This document shows, piece after piece, positions 9,225 to 16,369 of a stretch of 37,497 bases of DNA (its first letter is position 1; each line of letters starts with the position of its first letter). The stretch is from Acidobacteriota bacterium (GTDB lineage Bacteria > Acidobacteriota > Thermoanaerobaculia > Thermoanaerobaculales > Thermoanaerobaculaceae), in assembly GCA_016213675.1 (NCBI GenBank), contig JACQZW010000023.1:1-37497 (forward strand). Direction: 5' to 3'. The translations under genes and the position numbers were made by a program. Below the pieces are notes generated by a model. That model saw nothing but the letters and a program-made list of their open reading frames with translations, was not told where the DNA came from and did not search any database.

Positions 9225-11996
9225 ATGCCGATCGTCGGATTCAAGCTGAACGGGAAGGACGTCACCGCCGACTTCGAGGAGGGGATGAGCCTGCTCGAGG
9301 TGCTGCGGCTGTCGCTCGGCGTGACGTCGCCGAAGAACGGCTGCTCGCAGGGGTTCTGCGGCTCGTGCACGGTGCTCGTCGACGGCCGGCCGGCGCTCGC
9401 CTGCCTGAAGAAGCCCGCCGACGCGGCCGGGCACGAGGTGACGACGCTGGAGGGAATCCCCGAGGCCCAGCGGCAACTCCTCGCCCGCGCCTTCGTCCAG
9501 GAGGGGGCGATCCAGTGCGGCTGGTGCACACCGGGGATCATGGTGCGGGCGAAGTCCGTGCTCGACCGCGGCAAGGGGCGCGACCGGGCGGCGGTCGCCA
9601 AGGCGCTCGAGGCGCACCTGTGCCGATGCACCGGCTACCTGCGCATCGTCGACGCCGTCGAGACCGCGGCCGAGGCGTGGCCCGCCGGTGAGCTCGCCCG
9701 CACCGCACCGCGGCGGGCCGACTTCTTCGGAGAGGCGAACGGCCGGGTGCGTCACGACGGGTGCTGCGGCCGCCACGAGGACGGCGTCGGCGCCAGCGTC
9801 GGCCGCCACCGCGGCATCGACCACGCCCTGGGCCGCAAGCCGTACGTCGCCGACCTCAAGGTCGAGGGGATGCTGCACGCCGCGGTCGTGCTCGCCGCCC
9901 ATCCCCGCGCCCGGGTGCTCGCGATCGACCCGGCACCCGCGCTCGCGATGCCCGGCGTGGTCCGCGTCCTCACGGCCGCCGACGTGCCGGGCCAGCGCCT
10001 CGTCGGTCTCGTCGTCCGCGACTGGCCGGTGTTCGTCGCCGTCGGCGAGACGACACGCTGCGTCGGCGACGTCCTCGCCCTCGTCGTCGCGGACTCGCAA
10101 CCCCGTGCCCGCCGGGCCGCCGCCGCGGTCGCGGTCGCCTACGAGGTGCTCGAGCCGATCACCTCGCCGGAGCAGGCCCTCGCGCCGGGTGCGCCCGCGC
10201 TCCACCCTGCAGGCAACGTCCTCGAGGTGTGCGCGTTCGCCCGCGGCGACGTCGACGCCGCGCTGGCGTCGTCGGCCCACGTCGTGTCCGCGCGCTACCG
10301 GACCCAGCGCATCGAGCACGCCTTCCTCGAGCCCGAGGCGTGCCTCGCCGTTCCCGTCCCCCACCCGCCCGTCGAGCATCCAGCGTCGAGAGTCCTGCGT
10401 CGGGAGCGGATATCGGAAGGACGGGAGGCCCCTGAACGCTCGACGCTTGACGCTGAGCCGGGCGGGTGGGGGGTGCACGTCTTCACGCAGGGCCAGGGCG
10501 TGCACGACGACCAGGCGCAGATCGCCGCCGTGCTCGGCGTGCCGAAGGAACGCGTGCTCGTCGAGCTGGTCTCCAACGGTGGCGCGTTCGGGGGAAAAGA
10601 GGACCTCTCGGTTCAAGGACAGACCGCGCTGGCGGCGCACCTGCTCGGCCGGCCGGTGCGCACCGTCCTGACCCGCGAGCAGTCGATCCTCATGCACCCG
10701 AAGCGCCACCCCCTGACCATGGACTACATGGTCGGCTGCGACGCCGAGGGGCGCCTGACCGCGGTGCGGGCGCGGATGGTCGGCGACACCGGGGCGTACG
10801 CCTCGGTCGGCGGCAAGGTGCTCGAGCGCGCCGCCGGCCACTCGTGCGGCCCGTACCGGGTGGGAGCCGTCGACGTCGAGGCGACGGCGGTCTACACCAA
10901 CAACCCACCGTGCGGCGCGATGCGCGGCTTCGGCGCCAACCAGGCGGCGTTCGCCATCGAGGGGATCATGGACATGCTCGCGGAGAAGGTCGGGATCGAC
11001 CGCTACGACATCCGCGAGCGGAACGTCCTGCGCCCCGGCGACCGCTTCTCGACCGGCCAGATCATGACCGCCTCGTGCGGCATCCTCGAGACGCTGCAGG
11101 CGGTCAGGGACGTCTTCAGGTCCGCGAAGACCGCCGGGATCGCGTGCGGGATCAAGAACACCGGCATCGGCAACGGCCTCGCCGACACCGGGCGGGTGAT
11201 CATCCGGGTCCTGCCCGGCGGCCGCCTCGAGGTCGTCACCGGGTTCACCGAGATGGGCCAGGGGCTGTTCACCATCCTGACCCAGGTGGTCGCCCACGAG
11301 ACCGGCCTCGACCCGGCGATCATGCAGGTGGTAGCCCGCTCGGAGGAGGCTGCGCTGTCGGGCATGACGACGGCGTCCCGGGCCACTGCGCTGGCGACGA
11401 TGGCCGGCCAGCGGGCCGCCGGGAAGCTCGCCGCCGACCTGGCATCGGGACCATTGGAGTCGCTCGTCGGCCGCGAGTACCGCGGCAAGTACGTCTGCGA
11501 CTTCACCGTCGCCCCCGGCACCAAGGTCGACAACCCGGTCACCCACATGACGTTCGGCTACGCGACCCAGGTCGTCATCCTCGGCGACGACGGCCGCATC
11601 GAGCGCGTCGTCGCCGCCCACGACGTCGGCCGGGCGATCAACCCCCTGAACTGCGCGCAGCAGATCGAGGGCGCGGTGCACATGGGGCTCGGCTACGCGC
11701 TCTCCGAGGAGCTGCCCTGCACCGGCGGGGTGCCCGACTCGCTCAAGCTCAAGGACCTCGGGATCCTGAAGGCGACGCAGATGCCGGAGGTCGAGGTCAT
11801 CCTCGTCGAGGTGGGAGACGACGTCGGCGGCTACGGCAGCAAGGGGGTCGGCGAGATCGGCTTGGTCCCCACCGCCGGCGCCGTCGCCTCCGCGCTCCAC
11901 GCCTTCGACGGCATCCGTCGCACGTCCCTGCCGATGCGCGACGCCCCCGCCGCCCGTCCACGCCGGACGGCGCGCCCGCCGGCCGATCGGCCCTGA
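9225..11996 (+). CDS. xdhD: Fused 2Fe-2S/molybdopterin hydroxylase, XdhD-like
   Basis: Second molybdenum hydroxylase, with iron-sulfur and Mo subunits in one 923-aa chain, the arrangement of E. coli XdhD and of the proposed selenium-dependent molybdenum hydroxylases. Residues 1-155 carry CSQGFCGSCTVLVDG, CGWCTPGI and CRCTGYLRI. A cysteine-containing linker leads to the hammerhead domain (about 200) and Mo domains with GGAFGGKEDL (about 450), AMRGFGANQ (about 564), FTEMGQGL and GYGSKGVGE near the end. There is no FAD domain, so it may share the FAD subunit at 5367. An insertion at residues about 378-416 is encoded by a palindromic element and is absent from the family pattern. The ATG at 9225 follows GAGG in the heptamer tract. 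XdhD relatives act in anaerobic purine breakdown; the exact substrate here is inferred. Confidence 0.88.
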   Translation: MPIVGFKLNGKDVTADFEEGMSLLEVLRLSLGVTSPKNGCSQGFCGSCTVLVDGRPALACLKKPADAAGHEVTTLEGIPEAQRQLLARAFVQEGAIQCGWCTPGIMVRAKSVLDRGKGRDRAAVAKALEAHLCRCTGYLRIVDAVETAAEAWPAGELARTAPRRADFFGEANGRVRHDGCCGRHEDGVGASVGRHRGIDHALGRKPYVADLKVEGMLHAAVVLAAHPRARVLAIDPAPALAMPGVVRVLTAADVPGQRLVGLVVRDWPVFVAVGETTRCVGDVLALVVADSQPRARRAAAAVAVAYEVLEPITSPEQALAPGAPALHPAGNVLEVCAFARGDVDAALASSAHVVSARYRTQRIEHAFLEPEACLAVPVPHPPVEHPASRVLRRERISEGREAPERSTLDAEPGGWGVHVFTQGQGVHDDQAQIAAVLGVPKERVLVELVSNGGAFGGKEDLSVQGQTALAAHLLGRPVRTVLTREQSILMHPKRHPLTMDYMVGCDAEGRLTAVRARMVGDTGAYASVGGKVLERAAGHSCGPYRVGAVDVEATAVYTNNPPCGAMRGFGANQAAFAIEGIMDMLAEKVGIDRYDIRERNVLRPGDRFSTGQIMTASCGILETLQAVRDVFRSAKTAGIACGIKNTGIGNGLADTGRVIIRVLPGGRLEVVTGFTEMGQGLFTILTQVVAHETGLDPAIMQVVARSEEAALSGMTTASRATALATMAGQRAAGKLAADLASGPLESLVGREYRGKYVCDFTVAPGTKVDNPVTHMTFGYATQVVILGDDGRIERVVAAHDVGRAINPLNCAQQIEGAVHMGLGYALSEELPCTGGVPDSLKLKDLGILKATQMPEVEVILVEVGDDVGGYGSKGVGEIGLVPTAGAVASALHAFDGIRRTSLPMRDAPAARPRRTARPPADRP
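10358..10472. repeat. 115-bp hairpin element in frame inside xdhD
   Basis: Perfect 14-bp inverted repeats close it: CCCCCACCCGCCCG at 10358-10371 and its complement at 10459-10472. The inner flanks pair imperfectly and are built of 7-nt units (TCGAGCA, TCCAGCG, TCGAGAG, TCCTGCG, TCGGGAG on the left; ACGCTCG, ACGCTTG, ACGCTGA on the right). It keeps the reading frame open and adds roughly 35 residues between the LEPEACLAVP and GVHVFTQGQG segments. Confidence 0.75.
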
Positions 11997-12030
11997 CCCG
12001 GGCGACGACCGGCATCGGTGGCGAGAGGTC

Positions 12031-12036
12031 TACAAT
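12031..12036 (+). promoter_or_regulatory. Short-leader promoter of the ParA-like gene
   Basis: TACAAT lies 8 nt before the ATG at 12045, so transcription would start at or next to the start codon. No strong Shine-Dalgarno sequence is present in the gap. This fits leaderless or near-leaderless expression. Confidence 0.5.
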
Positions 12037-12044
12037 CCGAGCCG

Positions 12045-12806
12045 ATGCGGACGTTCGCGGTGTACAACCTCAAGGGGGGCGTCGGGAAGACCGCCACGGC
12101 GGTCAACCTCGCGTTCCTGTCGAGCCTCGGCGGGGCGCGCACCCTGGTCTGGGACCTCGACCCGCAGGGGGCGGCGAGCTTCTACTTCCGCGTCACGGCG
12201 GCGGTCAAGGGCGCGGGCAAGAAGCTCGTCAAGGGCTCGCTCGACGCCGCCGGCCTCGTGCAGTCGACCGAGCACGCGCACCTCGACGTGCTGCCGGCCG
12301 ACTTCTCGGCGCGCAACCTCGACCTCACCCTGGACGCGGCGAAGGACCCGGAGCGCCGCCTCGCCCGGGTGCTTGCCGAGGTCGCCGACGACTACGACCA
12401 CGCCTTCCTCGACTGCCCTCCCTCGGTGTCGCTGGTCTCCGAGGCGGTGCTGTACGCGGCCGACGTGCTCCTCGTGCCGGTGATCCCCACGCCGCTCGCC
12501 ATGCGCGCCCTCGAGCAGGTGCTCGACTTCGCCGCCCGCAAGGGGCCGGCCGGGCTCGTCATCCTGCCGTTCTTCTGCCTCGTCGACCTGCGCCGCAAGC
12601 TGCACCGCGAGGTGGTCGCCCTCAAGGACCTGCCCGGCGCGCGCTTCCTGAAGAGCGCGATCCCCTACGCGAGCATCGTCGAGCAGATGGGCACGCACCT
12701 GGCGCCGCTCGCCACCTACGCGCCGTCGAGCCCGGCCGCCGAGGCGTACGTGGCGCTGTGGCGCGAGGTCGTGCGCCGGACCGGCCGGGCGCTCGGCCGG
12801 CGCTGA
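12045..12806 (+). CDS. Orphan ParA/MinD-type ATPase
   Basis: Cytoplasmic P-loop ATPase of the ParA/MinD/Soj family, 253 aa. It has the deviant Walker A LKGGVGKTATAV (about 9-20), the DLDPQGAAS segment (about 41) and a Walker B-like HAFLDCPPS (about 118). ParA proteins dimerise on ATP and position DNA or protein cargo. No ParB gene or parS-like site is adjacent and there is no N-terminal HTH, so a role in plasmid partition is unlikely and cargo positioning is more plausible. It follows the hydroxylase operon by 48 nt with its own promoter. The chosen ATG begins the conserved MRTFAVYNLKGG strand. Confidence 0.85.
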   Translation: MRTFAVYNLKGGVGKTATAVNLAFLSSLGGARTLVWDLDPQGAASFYFRVTAAVKGAGKKLVKGSLDAAGLVQSTEHAHLDVLPADFSARNLDLTLDAAKDPERRLARVLAEVADDYDHAFLDCPPSVSLVSEAVLYAADVLLVPVIPTPLAMRALEQVLDFAARKGPAGLVILPFFCLVDLRRKLHREVVALKDLPGARFLKSAIPYASIVEQMGTHLAPLATYAPSSPAAEAYVALWREVVRRTGRALGRR

Positions 12807-12818
12807 GCGGCGCGGCGC

Positions 12819-12824
12819 TATCCT
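12819..12824 (+). promoter_or_regulatory. Putative -10 box for the M24 peptidase gene
   Basis: TATCCT, 12 nt after the ParA-like stop and about 46 nt before the ATG at 12871. It suggests the peptidase has its own promoter. Confidence 0.35.
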
Positions 12825-12870
12825 CAGCATCGACGGGGCGGCCCCGACGGCCGCGACCGCGGAGGTCCCG

Positions 12871-14472
12871 ATGCAGGTGCTGCCGGTTGGCTTGACCGCC
12901 GAGCCGAGCGTCCTCGTGACGCTCCTGCGCGTCGTCGCGCTGCTGTGGGCGGCGGCCCTTCTCCTCGCCGGGCGGCGGCTGGCCCGGACCACGGTGGGGA
13001 CGATGCTCCTGGCCCTCGGCGCGGCGGTCGGCTGGGGTGCGCTGTCGTCCACCTCGTACCTGCTGGCCATCGCCGTCGCGGTCGCCGTGCTGGCCGCCGG
13101 GATCGCAGCGTTCGAGGTGGCGCCGCGCGTCGTCATGGCGCTCGCCATGGCCTGGCCGCTCCCCGCCACCTACCTCGCCTTCGTCCTGCTCCAGGGCGAC
13201 TTCCCGCGCCGGCGTTGGCTGCTCGTCGTCCTGCTCGTCGTCGGTGCGGTGCTCGGCGCCCTGCTGCCGGAGCCGAGCGTCGGCATCGTGGCGAGCGCCC
13301 TGGGCGTCGCGCTGCTCGCCCTGGCGTCGCCGGGCGAGCCGCGCCCGTGGCTCCTCGCCGTGCTCGCGGCCGGCGTCGCGTGGAACCTGCTCGGGCCGCG
13401 TCGGCCGCTCGCGTTGCGCGGGCGATTCCCGGAACCGGCAGGAGGCCGGCGCGACGTCCGCACGCCGGTGCGCCGGTCGCTCGCGGTCGGCGCCGGCGGG
13501 CTGGTCGGCTTCCTCGTCCTGGCCGCGCTCGTCGCTCCGCAGCCGGCGGCGGCCAAGGCCGAGCAGGCTGCGCACCTGCAAGCGGTGCGCGGGCGCGGCG
13601 GACTGTCCCGGCCGGGGTTCGTGACCGGGGCGACGAACGGCTTCTACCTGTTCGGTCGCCCGCTGCCCGTCGCCCTCGCCGGTCCCGGAGGGGGCCTCAG
13701 CCAGCGCCTCGCGGTGCTCCTGGTGGGAGCGTCGCCATCCCGGGCGATCGCGGCGGCGCGGACGGTGAAGACGGCCGAGGAGCTGGCGCGGATGCGGCGC
13801 GCCGCGGCGATCACGGCGTCGGCGTTCGATGCCATCCGGCCGCTGGTCCGCCCGGGCACCAACGAGCGCGAGATCGACGCCGCGATCACGGCGGCGTACG
13901 TCGCCGGCGGCGCGACCGGCCGCGCGTTCGCCTCGGTGGTCGGCTCGGGGCCGAACGCGGTGCGGCCGCACTACATGGCCAACGACGCGGAGCTGCGCGA
14001 GGGCCTCCTCGTCGTCGACATCGGGTGCAGCCTCGACGGCTATGCCTCCGACATGACGCGGACGTTCGCGGTGAAGGGGACGTTCAGCGAGTCCGAGCGA
14101 ACCCTCGTCGACGTCGTGCTCAGGGCCAAGGAGGAGGCGCGGAAGGCGCTCAAACCGGGGGCGCGGATGCGCGACCTTCACATGCTCGCCAAGGGCGTCA
14201 TCGACAAGGCCGGCTTCGGGACGTACTTCATCCATGGTCTCGGCCACCACGTCGGCATCGACGTGCACGATCCCGGCGCCCGCGGGCCGCTCGAGGCCGG
14301 GATGGTCGTCACCCTGGAGCCGGGGATCTACGTCCCGGCCGGCGCCGCCGTCGACCGCGCCTACTGGAATCTCGGCGTGCGCATCGAGGACACCTACGTC
14401 GTCACCGCCGACGGCTGCGAGCCGCTGGTCGAGTACCCGCAACTGCCGGTCCCCGCGACCGTGACACGCTAG
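12871..14472 (+). CDS. Membrane-anchored M24 metallopeptidase (Xaa-Pro aminopeptidase-like)
   Basis: 533-aa protein in two parts. Residues 1-225 form about eight hydrophobic segments with short basic loops, a polytopic membrane domain with no recognised family. Residues about 290-533 are a pita-bread M24 catalytic domain with the five metal ligands visible: VDIG (about 382), SDMTRT, GLGHHVG (about 455), LEPGIY (about 483) and RIEDTY (about 504). Between them lies a short remnant resembling the creatinase N-domain. M24 enzymes usually remove N-terminal residues before proline and are usually soluble, so the membrane fusion is unusual. The ATG at 12871 has GGAGG in the GCGGAGGTCC context. Whether the catalytic domain faces the cytoplasm is unknown. 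Confidence 0.85.
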   Translation: MQVLPVGLTAEPSVLVTLLRVVALLWAAALLLAGRRLARTTVGTMLLALGAAVGWGALSSTSYLLAIAVAVAVLAAGIAAFEVAPRVVMALAMAWPLPATYLAFVLLQGDFPRRRWLLVVLLVVGAVLGALLPEPSVGIVASALGVALLALASPGEPRPWLLAVLAAGVAWNLLGPRRPLALRGRFPEPAGGRRDVRTPVRRSLAVGAGGLVGFLVLAALVAPQPAAAKAEQAAHLQAVRGRGGLSRPGFVTGATNGFYLFGRPLPVALAGPGGGLSQRLAVLLVGASPSRAIAAARTVKTAEELARMRRAAAITASAFDAIRPLVRPGTNEREIDAAITAAYVAGGATGRAFASVVGSGPNAVRPHYMANDAELREGLLVVDIGCSLDGYASDMTRTFAVKGTFSESERTLVDVVLRAKEEARKALKPGARMRDLHMLAKGVIDKAGFGTYFIHGLGHHVGIDVHDPGARGPLEAGMVVTLEPGIYVPAGAAVDRAYWNLGVRIEDTYVVTADGCEPLVEYPQLPVPATVTR

Positions 14473-14475
14473 ACT
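14470..14475 (+). promoter_or_regulatory. -10 box of the cyclophilin gene overlapping the M24 stop codon
   Basis: TAGACT; its first three bases are the TAG stop of the M24 peptidase gene. The cyclophilin ATG is 22 nt downstream, with GAGAGGAG between. Confidence 0.4.
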
Positions 14476-14497
14476 GCGCCGCGAGAGGAGTCACGAC

Positions 14498-15013
14498 ATG
14501 GCCAACCCGACCGCGGTGTTCGAGACCTCGCTGGGCACCTTCGAGGCGGAGATCCTCCTGGCGGAGATGCCGATCACCGCCGGCAACTTCATCGCCCTCG
14601 CCAAGGGCGGCTTCTACGACGGGCTGCACTTCCACCGGGTCATCAAGAACTTCATGATCCAGTTCGGCTGCCCGTTCTCGAAGGACCCGGAGAGCTCCCG
14701 CGCCGGCACCGGTGGCCCGCCGCACGGCACCATCGCCGACGAGCACCTCGAGACCGCGAAGCTCTCCAACGAGCCGGGCACGCTGTCGATGGCGAACACC
14801 GGGCGGCCCAACTCCGGCGGCTCGCAGTTCTTCATCAACACCGTCCACAACCACTACCTCGACTGGTTCTCGCCCGGGCCCTCGAAGCACCCGGTGTTCG
14901 GCCGGGTGACCGCCGGGATGGACGTCGTGAAGCGCATCGAGACGACGCCGACCGCCCCCGGCGACCGGCCGAAGACCCCGGTCAAGGTCATCAAGGTGAC
15001 GGTCAAGGAGTAG
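14498..15013 (+). CDS. Cyclophilin-type peptidyl-prolyl cis-trans isomerase
   Basis: 171-aa cytoplasmic cyclophilin without a signal peptide. It catalyses cis-trans isomerisation of proline peptide bonds during folding. Family motifs are [15 protein letters not shown] (about 48-62) with the catalytic Arg, [18 protein letters not shown] (about 98-115) and [14 protein letters not shown] (about 130-143). It matches the PpiB type. GAGAGGAG precedes the ATG. The stop is only 3 nt from that of the convergent MFS gene, so the two transcripts overlap. Confidence 0.95.
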   Translation: MANPTAVFETSLGTFEAEILLAEMPITAGNFIALAKGGFYDGLHFHRVIKNFMIQFGCPFSKDPESSRAGTGGPPHGTIADEHLETAKLSNEPGTLSMANTGRPNSGGSQFFINTVHNHYLDWFSPGPSKHPVFGRVTAGMDVVKRIETTPTAPGDRPKTPVKVIKVTVKE

Positions 15014-15016
15014 GCG

Positions 15017-16171
15017 TCAACCGGTTCGCGGCGGCCGCACCAGGGCCGCCGCGCCCGCCGCGCCCACCGCGATCGCCGCGAGGGCTCCCCAGGTGGCGGT
15101 CCACCCGTCCGTCGCGTCGCGAACCGCGCCGGCCACCGCCGGTCCGAGCACCGCCCCGAGGTTCGACAGCGCGGTGATGAAGCCGAACGCGAAGCCGACC
15201 CGCGCGGCGGGCACCAGGCGGGCGGGCAGCGAGTAGACGGCCGGCGGCACGATCGCGGCGACCAGGCCGACCGCCGCCATCGCCGCGACGGCCGGGACGG
15301 CGCCCGTGGACATCAGGCCGAGCGCCGCTGCCAGCAGCGCGACCCCGAGCGTCACCCACCGCTGCGGTCGGCCCGTCCGGTCGATGGCGACGCCGGCCAG
15401 CGGCGTGCCGACCAGCGCGACCCAGGTGACGACGCTGGTGACGAGCAGGCCGCCGGCGCCCCCGCCGGCCCACTCGGGGGCGAAGGTGGGCACGGCGGCA
15501 AAGGCGGCGAAGTAGAGCATCCAGGCGACGCCGAGCGCGACCAACGGGGCGGGAAGTGCCGGAGTGTCCGCCGGCGACGCGGCGGCGGCCGTCGACCTGC
15601 CCGCGGGCACGGCGAGCAGGTGGAGCGGGATCGCCGCGACGACGAGCAGCGCGAGCAGGCCGAGCTCACCGCGCCACCCGAGCCGCGCCGCGAGGAGCGG
15701 GTGGAGCGAGAACAGCACGATCATGCTCGCCGGGTAGGTGCCGGTGAACAGCCCCATTGCGAGGGCGAGCTCGCGCCCGGCGAACGCCGCCGTGAGCAGC
15801 CGGGCGAGGAGCAGGTTCATGAGCAGGCCGCCGGCGCCGAAGAGCAGCCGGCCGGCGAGCAGCGCGAGGTAGCTCGGCGCGACGGCGAAGACGACTGCCC
15901 CGACCAGCATGACCGCGAGCCCGGCGAGGCCGGCGGTGCGCGGCGGCCAACGATCGAGGGCCGCGCCGAGCGGCACCGAGAGGACGATCGCCGGCACCGC
16001 GATGGCGCCCATCAGCAGGCCGATCTCCAGGTTCGACAGCGCGAATAACCCGCGCAGCGTCCCGACCAGCGGCGGCACGGCGAAGAACGTCATCCCGATC
16101 GCGAAGAAGCTGACCATCGCGCTGGCGAGAACGAGCCAGCGCCGCCCGGCAAGGTCGGTGGTCGGCGCCAT
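15017..16171 (-). CDS. MFS transporter
   Basis: Inner-membrane major facilitator of 384 aa with about 12 hydrophobic segments. The loop between helices 2 and 3 reads GAALDRWPPRT and that between 8 and 9 reads AGVAIDRTGRPQRW, both the usual GxxxDRxGRR-like signature. Nothing in the sequence names the substrate; nitrate/nitrite-type and drug-efflux branches share this pattern. The ATG ending at 16171 is preceded by TACAAT 6 nt away and lacks a Shine-Dalgarno sequence. It diverges from the VWFA gene and converges on the cyclophilin gene. Confidence 0.85.
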   Translation of the reverse strand: MAPTTDLAGRRWLVLASAMVSFFAIGMTFFAVPPLVGTLRGLFALSNLEIGLLMGAIAVPAIVLSVPLGAALDRWPPRTAGLAGLAVMLVGAVVFAVAPSYLALLAGRLLFGAGGLLMNLLLARLLTAAFAGRELALAMGLFTGTYPASMIVLFSLHPLLAARLGWRGELGLLALLVVAAIPLHLLAVPAGRSTAAAASPADTPALPAPLVALGVAWMLYFAAFAAVPTFAPEWAGGGAGGLLVTSVVTWVALVGTPLAGVAIDRTGRPQRWVTLGVALLAAALGLMSTGAVPAVAAMAAVGLVAAIVPPAVYSLPARLVPAARVGFAFGFITALSNLGAVLGPAVAGAVRDATDGWTATWGALAAIAVGAAGAAALVRPPRTG

Positions 16172-16177
16172 GACCGG

Positions 16178-16183
16178 ATTGTA
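16178..16183 (-). promoter_or_regulatory. Short-leader promoter of the MFS gene
   Basis: TACAAT on the minus strand with only 6 nt before the ATG, implying a leaderless transcript. Confidence 0.5.
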
Positions 16184-16336
16184 ACGGCGACGGTTGCAAG
16201 ACCCCTCCGCGTGCCGTCGGGCGTCCTGACGCGGCCGGGAGAGCTGTCGCCCCAGGAGCGCGCGCCGACGCGCGGCGGTTACAGGAGAGGACGGCCGGGT
16301 CAGCCGCCCGGCGGTCGTCCCGGGCACGGAACTTGC

Positions 16337-16342
16337 TACCCT
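16337..16342 (+). promoter_or_regulatory. Putative -10 box for the VWFA protein gene
   Basis: TACCCT, 27 nt before the ATG at 16370, with GGAGGG between. No convincing -35 was found. Confidence 0.4.
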
Positions 16343-16369
16343 GGCTCCCGCGTGCTCGCGGAGGGTTCG

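Noticed and set aside
9003..11900. Long minus-strand frame across the xdhD-like gene
   Set aside because: It is antisense to a gene with all cofactor motifs; the translation is Arg/Asp/Gly-rich with no family features.
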